Of a stretch of DNA of 39,827 bases, positions 9,740 through 17,649 are shown in pieces; position 1 is the first letter of the stretch, and the number at the start of each line of letters is the position of its first letter. Below the pieces are notes generated by a model that searched no databases, had not been told where the DNA came from, and was given only the letters and a program-made list of their open reading frames with translations. A program made the translations under genes and the position numbers. The DNA is from Deltaproteobacteria bacterium (GTDB taxonomy: Bacteria > Desulfobacterota > Syntrophia > Syntrophales > UBA2185), in contig VGTB01000008.1 of NCBI GenBank assembly GCA_016874835.1, positions 1 through 39,827 on the forward strand. Reading direction: 5' to 3'.

Positions 9740-10750
9740 ATGCGATATGATAAAATTCTGCTGGAGCATGGGGCAGGCGGATTGCTGATGAGCGAGTTGA
9801 TTGCCGGCATGTTCCTTCCCAGGTTCGACAACGTGTATCTGGAACGTTTGGAGGACAGCGCGGTCTTTCAGCTGGGTGGCATGAGGCTTTGTTTTTCAAC
9901 GGATTCGTATGTGGTGGATCCTCTCTTTTTTCCCGGGGGAGATATTGGTTCCCTCGCCGTACATGGTACCGTCAACGATATCGCCGTCTGCGGAGGAACA
10001 CCCCTTTTTTTAAGTGCCGGATTCATCCTGGAGGAAGGTTTTGATACGGATGATCTGGAGAAGATAGTCGATTCCATGGCAAGGGCGGCAGCGGGAGCAG
10101 GTGTCAAGATCGTTACGGGAGACACCAAAGTGGTGGCCAGGGGAGCGGCGGATCGTATCTTTATTAATGTGTCCGGCATCGGTGTCATTCACTATGGAGG
10201 GACGATATCTCCCCGGAGCATTGAACCGGGCGATGCGGTGATTGTCAGTGGAACCATCGGTGATCACGGAGCAGCCATATTGAGCGCAAGACAGGAGTTC
10301 GGCTTACGCTCCAGCATTCTGTCTGATTCGGCGCCGTTAAACCTGCTCGTGGAAAGTATTTTGAAGGTAAGCCCTGCGATACACTGCATGCGGGATGTGA
10401 CAAGGGGAGGATTGGGTGCCGTCCTGTGCGAGATCGCGTCTCAGTCACAGTGTTGTGTTGTGATCGAAGAAAAGGACATCCCGGTTCATGACGGCGTGAG
10501 GGGGATTTGCGAAATCCTGGGGCTTGACCCCCTGTTCCTTGCCAGCGAGGGGAAAATCGTGGTGTTCTGCCCGCCCGGGGATGCAAAGCGGGTGGTTGAC
10601 GCAATGAGGTCTCATGATCTCGGAAGAGATACGACCATAATAGGAAATGTGTGTGAGAAGGGTCAGGGTCGTCTCGTGATGAATACTTCAATCGGCGGGT
10701 CACGGGAAGTCGATCTTCCCACCGGAGAATTGGTACCCCGGATTTGCTGA
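9740..10750 (+). CDS. hypE: carbamoyl dehydratase HypE
   Basis: A 336-residue protein that dehydrates the carbamoyl group on its own C-terminal cysteine to thiocyanate for HypC/HypD. The C-terminus is intact, ending PRIC, with the acceptor Cys336. Other signatures are the N-terminal HGAGG, TDSYVVDPLFFPGGD and DVTRGGLG. GAGGAAGG lies upstream of ATG 9740. It is the last hyp gene here; hypA and hypB are not in the window and must lie elsewhere if present. Confidence 0.96.
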   Translation: MRYDKILLEHGAGGLLMSELIAGMFLPRFDNVYLERLEDSAVFQLGGMRLCFSTDSYVVDPLFFPGGDIGSLAVHGTVNDIAVCGGTPLFLSAGFILEEGFDTDDLEKIVDSMARAAAGAGVKIVTGDTKVVARGAADRIFINVSGIGVIHYGGTISPRSIEPGDAVIVSGTIGDHGAAILSARQEFGLRSSILSDSAPLNLLVESILKVSPAIHCMRDVTRGGLGAVLCEIASQSQCCVVIEEKDIPVHDGVRGICEILGLDPLFLASEGKIVVFCPPGDAKRVVDAMRSHDLGRDTTIIGNVCEKGQGRLVMNTSIGGSREVDLPTGELVPRIC

Positions 10751-10776
10751 GACGATATTCTTTCCCGGAAAAACTC

Positions 10777-10796
10777 AAAGGGGCATTGGCCTCTTT
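10777..10796 (+). terminator. possible terminator after hypE
   Basis: An 8-bp stem, AAAGGGGC / GCCTCTTT with one G-T pair, encloses a 4-nt loop and ends in a short T run. It lies 26 nt after hypE, in the gap where hypE and echF converge. The U tract is short, so this is a weak call. Confidence 0.35.
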
Positions 10797-10827
10797 GTAA
10801 CCCCAGTGGAGTAAATCATTTAGGGAG

Positions 10828-10849
10828 TCTGAGGGGCGTGTCCCTCAGA
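10828..10849. repeat. inverted repeat between hypE and echF
   Basis: A perfect 8-bp inverted repeat, TCTGAGGG / CCCTCAGA, with a 6-nt loop lies between two convergent genes. No T run follows on either strand. It may help transcript ending or stability, but its role is unknown. Confidence 0.4.
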
Positions 10850-10883
10850 GATAAGTGCAGCCCTGCCCTGGGGGCGGATTGCT

Positions 10884-11306
10884 TCACTTGTCTTCTTTTG
10901 CGGACTCCTCTTCCTTGGCGGCGTCTGTGGCGGCGTCTGTGGCGGCATCTGCGGTCTCCCGCAATTGGGCAATGCGCGTGGATTTATATATCTCCACCGG
11001 TTTTTCGTAAAATGGTGTGCGCCATTTGAATATTAGATCGATAGCATCGCTGGGGCAGGCATGTATGCAGACCTCACAGACAATGCAGCGGGCAGGGTAA
11101 AATGTAAGCTCGTTCTTTTTCTTCTCAACGGTGATTGAGACTGAGGGACACCGCATTGCACACACGCCGCACATGATGCACTTGTCCTCATTGAAACGTA
11201 TGTGCCCACGGGCATTCTCGAAAGGTTCCCGCACCTGAACGGGATAGAGCCTTGTGGCATAACCGGTGAAAAGGTTTTTCAGGATGGTCGGTAACATGAA
11301 TGGCAT
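10884..11306 (-). CDS. echF: Ech hydrogenase subunit F (two [4Fe-4S] ferredoxin, NuoI-like)
   Basis: A 140-residue electron-entry subunit of the energy-converting hydrogenase. Two complete cluster motifs are visible, CIMCGVCAMRCP and CIVCEVCIHACP, each expected to bind a [4Fe-4S] cluster. The C-terminal tail is low-complexity (ADAATDAATDAAKEEE) and is encoded by three 12-nt repeats at 10917-10952. AAAGGAG lies upstream of the start. It is the last gene of the ech operon, 24 nt after echE. Confidence 0.9.
   Translation of the reverse strand: MPFMLPTILKNLFTGYATRLYPVQVREPFENARGHIRFNEDKCIMCGVCAMRCPSVSITVEKKKNELTFYPARCIVCEVCIHACPSDAIDLIFKWRTPFYEKPVEIYKSTRIAQLRETADAATDAATDAAKEEESAKEDK
10917..10952. 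repeat. three tandem 12-nt repeats in the echF tail
   Basis: Two exact copies of ggcggcgtctgt and one variant (ggcggcatctgc) stand in tandem. On the minus strand they encode the Asp-Ala-Ala-Thr repeat near the C-terminus of EchF. The 12-nt unit keeps the frame, so slippage would only change tail length. Confidence 0.8.
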
Positions 11307-11330
11307 TCGTTCGCGTGCTCCTTTCGCCTT

Positions 11331-12413
11331 TTATCTTTCCATGCAGCAGATACACGGATCAATCGAGAGAACGATGACAGGTACATCTGCCAGTTCACAA
11401 CCCGGTAACATTACCAACAATGAGGGGAGGTTGGCAAAAGTCGGTGTTCTGATTTTCATTCGTTCCAGATTACGTGAGCCGTTTCCTTTTGCGTAATAGA
11501 AGAGCTCTCCCCGCGGCGCCTCCACACGCATGACGGCTTCGTTCTTGGGAGGGTTTCCTTTTACCTTCACGGCTATTTCACCTTCCGGCAATTTGCTTAG
11601 TGCCTCAAGCTGGAGATCTATGGACTGGAAGATTTCTCTCGCCCTTACCAGGGTACGGGCATAGCAATCCCCTGCGGTTTCCACGACCGGTTCGTAATTG
11701 AGATCACCGTAGGCATCGTATTTCGTCAGGCGGGCATCTTCCGGGACGCCGCTCGCCCGGAGTACGGGCCCCACGCACCCCAATTGTATGGCCTGCTCTT
11801 TTGTCACCACGCCGATACCCACGGTTCTCTTTTTCACCGTGTAGTCTCTCGTGACGACTTTCACTAACTCATCACTCTCTTTGCGGATTATGTCCAGTGT
11901 GTCGATAATGACTTTTTTCTGCTCCGGGGTAATGTCCCGCCGTACACCGCCGATGATGTTCACGGAGGGTATTACCCTGTGTCCGGCAGTCATTTCGAGG
12001 AGGTCGAGAACCCGTTCGCGGATGCGCCAGAACTGGAGAAACATGCTTTCGAAACCGAAGGCATCGGCCAAAAGCCCGAGCCAGAGAAGGTGGCTATGGG
12101 TGCGTGCCAGTTCCGCCCAGAATGTCCGCAGATACTTTGCCCGGGGTGATATTTCGACGGGCCACAATCTTTCCATCGCTTCTACCACAGACACGCTGTG
12201 GATGTAACTGCAGATCCCTCAGACACGCTCACAGAGGTAGATATTCTTGCCGTATTCGTTGAGTTCGCATGCCTTTTCTATTCCCCGATGGGCGTACCCA
12301 ATGACCGGAACCACCTCTACAACTATTTCGTCCTCGTAGGTGACTCTCAGTTGCACCGGTTCGGGCAGTACCGGATGCTGGGGTCCGAAGGGAACCGTTG
12401 TGCGTGCCGCCAT
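11331..12413 (-). CDS. echE: Ech hydrogenase large (catalytic) subunit E, with in-frame TGA read as selenocysteine
   Basis: The NuoD-like [NiFe] catalytic subunit, 360 residues when the TGA at 12221-12219 is read through. The frame is open on both sides of that codon. The TGA falls at residue 65 in the L1 motif, CERV-U-GICSYIH, where homologues have the first Cys of CGIC, a terminal nickel ligand. The second L1 cysteine is Cys68. The L2 motif DPCICC (Cys354, Cys357) is intact and lies three residues from the end, so there is no C-terminal extension to be cut off, as in Ech enzymes. A SECIS-like hairpin lies just downstream. ATG 12413 overlaps the echD stop by 1 nt (TAATG) and follows AAAGGAG. 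Alternatives are a nonsense mutation or a one-base sequence error. Confidence 0.85.
12185..12201 (-). promoter_or_regulatory. candidate bacterial SECIS hairpin in echE
   Basis: In the mRNA sense, CCACAG and CUGUGG form a perfect 6-bp stem around the loop CGUGU. The stem starts 17 nt after the UGA. An unpaired U directly 5' of the stem can act as a bulge if the next A pairs with the U after the stem. This resembles the E. coli fdhF element, which has a bulged U and a G-U in the apical loop at similar spacing. It lies wholly within the echE reading frame. Confidence 0.6.
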
Positions 12414-12787
12414 TAACTCTCTCCTTTCGACGCATCCTTTTTCGTTTTCAAAAGAGGTGTCACGGGACTGTCCTGCGCTAAAAGCAGGTGCCCGCCGTAA
12501 TCTATTGCCAGCTCTTTTATCTTCAGACCAAATAATTCTTTCATCTCGTTATCAATTAACACAGTGGCAAGAGTGGTACCCGAGAGACTCACCACCTCTT
12601 CGTCCTTTGCCACTTTGTAACGAAGACATATGAGCTCGGTACCGCTGTTTTTGCTGAAGAAATAAGATACTTCCAGCTTATCATCCAGGTCATTGCACAC
12701 AGCCGTGACAAATTTCGCGCCGTCATCCAGTAATTTCTTGCCTTCGCTCACTATTTCGTTCTTGTTTATTTCTCTTATGCTTTCCAT
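12413..12787 (-). CDS. echD: Ech hydrogenase subunit D (NuoC-like)
   Basis: A 124-residue soluble subunit related to the 30-kDa NuoC subunit of complex I. It keeps the NuoC-like core (ELICLRYKV, VSLSGTTLATVLIDNEMKELFGLKI), but like other Ech D subunits it is short and has no metal-binding motif. It lies between the small subunit echC (15-nt gap) and echE (1-nt overlap). It is identified mainly by gene order plus this weak similarity. Confidence 0.82.
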   Translation of the reverse strand: MESIREINKNEIVSEGKKLLDDGAKFVTAVCNDLDDKLEVSYFFSKNSGTELICLRYKVAKDEEVVSLSGTTLATVLIDNEMKELFGLKIKELAIDYGGHLLLAQDSPVTPLLKTKKDASKGES

Positions 12788-12802
12788 CTCTGTTGCATTA
12801 CC

Positions 12803-13225
12803 TCATAGGCTGGCTAATTTCTGTAAGGCCATGACGACACCGTCAATGATGGCTTCCGGACGGACGGAACAGCCGGGGACGTACACATCAACGGGGATTA
12901 CTTTATCCACACCGCCTAAAATGTTGTAGCAGTTGTGAAAGACACCGGCCGTGGAGGCACATGTTCCGACGGCCACGACTACCTTTGGATCCGGAACCTG
13001 ATCGTAGAGATTTTTAAGCACCCGGGCGGTGCGCCTGTTTACGGGCCCTGTGATGAGCAGAATGTCGGCGTGTTTGGGGTTACCCATGTTGACCATGCCG
13101 AAGCGCTCTACGTCATACAGCGGGGTCAGGCAGGCCAGGACCTCGATATCACACCCATTGCAGGAACTGTTGTCAAAATGAAGAATCCAGGGTGATTTCA
13201 CTCGTGACGTTTGCATCAAACCCAT
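12803..13225 (-). CDS. echC: Ech hydrogenase small subunit C (NuoB-like)
   Basis: A 140-residue small subunit carrying the proximal [4Fe-4S] cluster. Four ligands are visible: Cys22 and Cys25 (SSCNGCDIE), Cys89 (VGTCAST) and Cys119 (VPGCSVRPE). The PGC-x-RPE signature is typical of the NuoB/group-4 hydrogenase family. The start lies 5 nt after the echB stop. An internal ATG, three codons later, is an alternative. Confidence 0.92.
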   Translation of the reverse strand: MGLMQTSRVKSPWILHFDNSSCNGCDIEVLACLTPLYDVERFGMVNMGNPKHADILLITGPVNRRTARVLKNLYDQVPDPKVVVAVGTCASTAGVFHNCYNILGGVDKVIPVDVYVPGCSVRPEAIIDGVVMALQKLASL

Positions 13226-13230
13226 AGTTA

Positions 13231-14094
13231 TTATGACACCCCCTTGGTGAGATAGATATACGCGATGTTAATGACTCCCAGGAGCAGCCCTATTGACCAG
13301 CTTAAACGGACCATCCAGCGGGCAGTCATTCTCGCAGCGATGTTATCGACGAGGAGTTCCAGAAGAAATGCTACCAGCGCAATCAGAATACCTACCCAGA
13401 GAGGATTGGCCCAGAAGAGAGAGATGATTCCCAGCAACAGAACAATCTCATACCATTCTGCAAGATGAAAGAGTGCAAAATATGGTCCGGAATATTCGGT
13501 GGTTACCCCCTTTACGATTTCCTGATGTCCGTGATGTGAGGTGGCAATGTCGAATGGGGATTTGCGCATCTTGATAGTCAGCACGTAAAGGACTGCAAGG
13601 AATAATGGCCACAGTGAAAAGAGCAGAGGTTTATCCTGTTTAAAGATTTCACTGATGAGAAAACTTCCGTTCTGCGCGTAGACTCCTATCGCGAACAGCA
13701 GAAGAACGGGTTCATATGCCATGATTTGCAGCAATTCTCTGTTGGCTCCGAAGTGTGCGTAGGGAGATTTTGTACTGAAGCCTCCCAGAACCAGTGACAC
13801 ACCGGCAAAGCCTAAAAGGAAAACTAAGAGGAGGATATCTGATTTCAACACAAGGAATATCAAGCTTACGACCATGAACACCAGGTATCCGTAGATCCAG
13901 ATGAATTGAAGCCTGCTTACGGCGATATGTTCCTTGCCCAGGAGTTTAAAGAAATCGTAAAAAGGCTGGATGACGGGAGGGCCGTAACGACCCTGCAGTC
14001 GCGCGGTGATTTTACGGTCGATACCGAACAGTAGACCACCGGCGAGAGGAGCGCCGACTAACGTTGCGAAGACAAGAATGAACTGCTCTAACAT
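13231..14094 (-). CDS. echB: Ech hydrogenase membrane subunit B (NuoH-like)
   Basis: A 287-residue polytopic membrane protein homologous to NuoH, linking the hydrogenase module to the ion-translocating module. Signatures include GIDRKITARLQGRYGPP near the N-terminus and the conserved KSPYAHFGANRELLQ and KMRKSPFDIATSHHGHQE segments. ATG 14094 is chosen because GGGGTGAT precedes it; it overlaps the end of echA by 7 nt, indicating coupling. Several hydrophobic helices span the length. Confidence 0.92.
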   Translation of the reverse strand: MLEQFILVFATLVGAPLAGGLLFGIDRKITARLQGRYGPPVIQPFYDFFKLLGKEHIAVSRLQFIWIYGYLVFMVVSLIFLVLKSDILLLVFLLGFAGVSLVLGGFSTKSPYAHFGANRELLQIMAYEPVLLLFAIGVYAQNGSFLISEIFKQDKPLLFSLWPLFLAVLYVLTIKMRKSPFDIATSHHGHQEIVKGVTTEYSGPYFALFHLAEWYEIVLLLGIISLFWANPLWVGILIALVAFLLELLVDNIAARMTARWMVRLSWSIGLLLGVINIAYIYLTKGVS

Positions 14095-16046
14095 ATGACG
14101 ATCACCCCACATCCAATCATAATGACCAACAGTACAATGGCTATTGTATTTGCCCAGGGATTCACTTTCTTCTCACCGAGTGAACTCTGGAAATAGTAAC
14201 CGCCTAAAAGGAATTTGGTTTTCTGATCCGCTTCCGCCGACCACTCGTCGGTATCGGTACCGCCGACCTGTTCGCCGCACAGGTATACCGGCCGCAATTC
14301 CGTGGGTTTCAGCCCGATTAACAGGAGAGGCAGGAGCAAAGCGACGACTAAGATCAGATAGAGCGGCCAAATGGGAAAGAGACCCAAAATGTCCCTTTGT
14401 ATGAAAGAAGCGCTTGTCAGCACCAGATTGTTCCACCCGATTGCGAAGATTTGATTCCCTGAAACAACGTTGTTCGTCGCATCAAGGAGGAAATTCTGGT
14501 AAATCGGGCCGACCCCGATACCCACGGCAAAGATTCCGATAAGTAATGTCCACAGCGGGGCTGAATAACTCAGGGACAGTCGCTCGAGGGGCCATCCCAG
14601 TTTGGGAAGCACCTGAAGCAGTCTCCCCAGCCACTTTGTCCAGAAGACAATCGTAAGCGTACTTGCCAACACGAAGAGAATGGCCGCCAGAGGTACCATG
14701 TATGCCGCCTCAAGGGCAATCCACTTTCCCAAGAGCATGCCGAAAGGCGGGAGAAACATAGAAAGAATACCTACTGCGGTGATGAGAGTTGTGAGAGGTG
14801 CTTTGGCGGCGAGCCCCTCCATATCTTCAATTTCGCGGCTCCAGATTTGATGTTCGATTGTACCCGCACAGAGAAAGAGGAGACCTTTTGATATGGCATG
14901 AAAGATGATGAGCAAAATCGCTGCGGCCACGGAGAGGGGCGTATTAATACCGGTACAGGCAATGATAAGTCCCAGGTTGGCTATCGTTGAGTAGGCGAGA
15001 ACCCGTTTCCCCGTTGTCTGGCTGATGGCAAGCGCTGATGTCGCGAAGAAAGTGAATGCACCGGCAATTGCGATGGCTATGCTCAGATAAGTTCCGGCGA
15101 AGGCAGGTGCGAGCCTGAGCACGAGGTACACGCCCGCTTTGACCATTGTGCTGGAATGGAGCAGTGCGGAAACAGGCGTAGGCGCTACCATGGCTCCCAA
15201 AAGCCAGCTCTGGAAGGGCATCTGGGCTGCTTTCGTGAATCCGGTGTAGCAGAGGAGGGCAACCGGCAAGAGAACTACCGAAGCCTGGATTCCGCCTCCT
15301 ATCAGGGTCTGAAGCGAAAGTGCGGATGATCCGCCCTGAGTAACGTACAGATAAATAATGGCAAGTATGAATGCCGTTCCGCCCGTGGCATTCATCCAGA
15401 GAGCCCGGGCGGCGTTATTGATGGCTTCCTGCGTTCTGTCGTGGGAAATGAGCTGGTAACAACAGAGCGTGGTGACTTCCCAGAAGAAATAAAGCCAGAA
15501 CAGGTTATTGGCGAATACAAGACCGTTCATGGCTCCCAGGAACAGGACAAGCCAGAAGAGGAACCTGGATTGCCTTGATTTTGTGAGATGAGCGTGATGC
15601 TCGTGATCGTACATATACCGCAGGGCGAAAATGCAGATAAGAGAACCTATTATTGAAATAATGAGGGTCATCACAAGGGACAGATGATCCACAACGAAAG
15701 CCGGTGAAAGTTCTAAATGGGCCTTCATGATAAATTCAAAGTAGGCAAGGGGGACAAGCTGGGTAAAAGCGAATATCACCACGAGCCAGTTTCTCAGGGT
15801 AAAACCTATGTAGAGGTAAAATAAAAGAATGGCGTAATCCAGGATTGTGATGAACAGTCCCCAGTTCACACCTTCTGGAGTATACGTAAAAGGACCGTTT
15901 ATTGAGAGCAGCACGCTGTTCACAATGAGGGCAATCGATGTGGCAACCACGACGACATTGCGTGCATAGTAATTACGAATCGCCAGAATGAGAAGTCCCG
16001 CCGCGACCGGTAGCAAGATGGCAATTGCCATCATTTCGTCAATCAA
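14088..16046 (-). CDS. echA: Ech hydrogenase membrane subunit A (NuoL/Mrp antiporter-like)
   Basis: A 652-residue, multi-helix membrane protein of the NuoL/MrpA family, the presumed ion-pumping subunit. Conserved features include the helix segment LFWLYFFWEVTTLCCYQLI, the AAQMPFQSWLLGAM segment with a nearby HSSTMVKAGVYL, and a later ATIANLG-type region (YSTIANLGLIIACTG). The start is TTG 16046: a near-perfect Shine-Dalgarno (AAGGAGGT, 16060-16053) lies 6-7 nt upstream and there is no ATG near that fits. It is the first gene of the ech operon. Confidence 0.92.
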   Translation of the reverse strand: MIDEMMAIAILLPVAAGLLILAIRNYYARNVVVVATSIALIVNSVLLSINGPFTYTPEGVNWGLFITILDYAILLFYLYIGFTLRNWLVVIFAFTQLVPLAYFEFIMKAHLELSPAFVVDHLSLVMTLIISIIGSLICIFALRYMYDHEHHAHLTKSRQSRFLFWLVLFLGAMNGLVFANNLFWLYFFWEVTTLCCYQLISHDRTQEAINNAARALWMNATGGTAFILAIIYLYVTQGGSSALSLQTLIGGGIQASVVLLPVALLCYTGFTKAAQMPFQSWLLGAMVAPTPVSALLHSSTMVKAGVYLVLRLAPAFAGTYLSIAIAIAGAFTFFATSALAISQTTGKRVLAYSTIANLGLIIACTGINTPLSVAAAILLIIFHAISKGLLFLCAGTIEHQIWSREIEDMEGLAAKAPLTTLITAVGILSMFLPPFGMLLGKWIALEAAYMVPLAAILFVLASTLTIVFWTKWLGRLLQVLPKLGWPLERLSLSYSAPLWTLLIGIFAVGIGVGPIYQNFLLDATNNVVSGNQIFAIGWNNLVLTSASFIQRDILGLFPIWPLYLILVVALLLPLLLIGLKPTELRPVYLCGEQVGGTDTDEWSAEADQKTKFLLGGYYFQSSLGEKKVNPWANTIAIVLLVIMIGCGVIVIC

Positions 16047-16487
16047 TGTTCTACCTCCTTAACCAATTACTAAGAGATGTCCTTGACTCTGTACTTCTTC
16101 TTGCCGATACATTGGATAAAGACCACTGGGAGGATTCGTTTTACCCTGATTGGTTTTTGTACGATTTGAATTTCCTGCGATGAGTATTCTCTCTGTGAAT
16201 CCTTCCCGCTGGGTCTGATAAACGGGATTGTTCGCCGCATTGTGGCATGTACGGGTTGAATCCAATTTATTTTCGAATACTTGACCGTGCCCTCCTCTTA
16301 TAGTTCTGTTACTGGTTTTAGATTCGTACTGCTCATCAAATCAATTCTACTTTTCGATTCAGAGGCATATCCCCGGTAAAATGGGAAGGACACCAAGACG
16401 AAGGATGTATATAGTGATCATGTTGCCCTGGTGAGTGAAAACAGAGCAAATATTTTAATGAACATTGCGTTCAACAAATTTCGTGCT

Positions 16488-16516
16488 CTATTACTTTAAG
16501 TGGTGTTTTAAGTCAA
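16488..16516 (-). promoter_or_regulatory. candidate sigma-70 promoter for the ech operon
   Basis: On the minus strand TTGACT (16516-16511) and TAATAG (16493-16488) are 17 nt apart. It points toward echA but lies about 440 nt from its start, so a nearer promoter may exist. Confidence 0.4.
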
Positions 16517-16675
16517 GCGAAAAATGCCCCGCGTGCGGTTCAACCGGTTGGCAACTGCGTTGTATATATAAGAGTTTATTCATTAATTAATCTACCAATA
16601 ATTTTCGCATCCTGACAGTATGTTCATGTTCTTAGTTGCGAAGGGAACTCTGTGAGTTTTTTGTCGCTTTACCTC

Positions 16676-16703
16676 TTGACTTTCAAAAGAAATGTGGTAT
16701 CAG
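16676..16703 (+). promoter_or_regulatory. candidate sigma-70 promoter for nfnAB
   Basis: TTGACT (16676-16681) and TATCAG (16698-16703) are spaced by 16 nt, about 110 nt upstream of the nfnA start. Confidence 0.4.
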
Positions 16704-16812
16704 AGTGGCCGCCTTAAGATGCATGAGAAGCAGCTGCGGGAGAGCTTTTTATAAAAATGAAGAAAGATGCATAATCTTTCGTAACCATTCACAAACGATA
16801 GGAGATGGAGCA

Positions 16813-17649
16813 TTGTTCAAGATAGTAGAAAAGTCATTTTTACAGGACATTGTTGTCAGAATGGTCATTGAGGCACCTGAAGTCGCCCGCAAGAGAAAAC
16901 CCGGTCAGTTCATTGTTCTGATGATCGATGAGCAGGGAGAGAGAATCCCGTTGACTATAGTCGATTCTGACAGCGAAAAGGGAACTCTCACGATCATCTT
17001 TCAGATTGTGGGTAAGACGACGGCGAAACTTGCCGATATGAAAGTGGGGGATCACATCTTGCACGTACTTGGCCCCCTGGGTCATGCGACTGAAATAAGT
17101 AATTTCGGCACGGCCGTGGTTGTGGGGGGCGGCGTCGGCATCGGTGTGGCGTATCCTATTGCGGCGGCACTCAAAAAGGCGGGAAATAAGGTTATTTCAA
17201 TCATCGGTGCGAGGACAAAGGATATTTTGATCCTCGAAGACGAAATGAAGAATGTGAGTGACCGGCTGCTTGTGGCAACAGACGATGGGAGTTACGGTTT
17301 TCATGGTTTTGTGAGTGCTGTTCTCCAAAACCTCATCGATTCCGGAGAGAAAATTGATATCGTTTTCGCCATAGGACCAGTGCCGATGATGCGGGTTATT
17401 GCCAACCTGACGAAACCGTACGGTTTAAAGACGATCGTGAGTCTCAACCCGATTATGGTGGACGCGACCGGAATGTGCGGAGCCTGCCGTGTTGCAGTGG
17501 GTGGAAAAACGAAATTCGGATGTGTGGATGGACCGGAGTTTGACGGCCATGAAGTTGACTTTGGGTTATTGATGAGCCGCCTCAGGACGTATGCTGATCA
17601 GGAAAAACAGGCGATGGAAAATTACAGGTGTGAGAGCCATGGAAAATAA
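16813..17649 (+). CDS. nfnA: NfnA: ferredoxin-NADP reductase subunit alpha (SudB-like)
   Basis: A 278-residue small subunit of the NADH-dependent reduced ferredoxin:NADP oxidoreductase, which bifurcates electrons via FAD. It has a ferredoxin-reductase FAD domain (RKPGQFIVLM, then RIPLTI), an NAD-binding segment (VVVGGGVGIGVAYP), and a C-terminal [2Fe-2S] region with GMCGACRV and a further Cys in FGCVDGPEF. The start is TTG 16813, with AGGAGAT 7 nt upstream; this gives the usual FKIVEK N-terminus. A longer in-frame start at 16636 adds sequence unlike the family. It overlaps nfnB by 11 nt. Confidence 0.9.
   Translation: MFKIVEKSFLQDIVVRMVIEAPEVARKRKPGQFIVLMIDEQGERIPLTIVDSDSEKGTLTIIFQIVGKTTAKLADMKVGDHILHVLGPLGHATEISNFGTAVVVGGGVGIGVAYPIAAALKKAGNKVISIIGARTKDILILEDEMKNVSDRLLVATDDGSYGFHGFVSAVLQNLIDSGEKIDIVFAIGPVPMMRVIANLTKPYGLKTIVSLNPIMVDATGMCGACRVAVGGKTKFGCVDGPEFDGHEVDFGLLMSRLRTYADQEKQAMENYRCESHGK

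Larger units (their letters stand above)
16047..16812. other. 766-nt divergent control region between ech and nfn
   Basis: No gene is supported here. Open frames in the region are short, and the N-terminal extension of the nfnA frame (from 16636) lacks family similarity. The stretch is AT-rich from 16380 on and contains candidate promoters for the ech operon (minus strand, 16488-16516) and for nfnAB (plus strand, 16676-16703). The long distance from the minus promoter to echA leaves room for a leader of about 435 nt. Confidence 0.5.

Noticed and set aside
11331-12194. Reading echE as two genes or as a pseudogene split by a stop
   Set aside because: The two parts are in the same frame with no base lost. 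The stop sits exactly on a Cys codon position of L1. A SECIS-like hairpin follows. The rest of the operon is intact. A sequence error or point mutation remains possible and is stated as the alternative.
16547-16562. Sigma-54-like TTGGCA...TTGT upstream of nfnA
   Set aside because: The conserved C of the -12 GC is T, so the match is incomplete; a sigma-70-like element lies closer to the gene.
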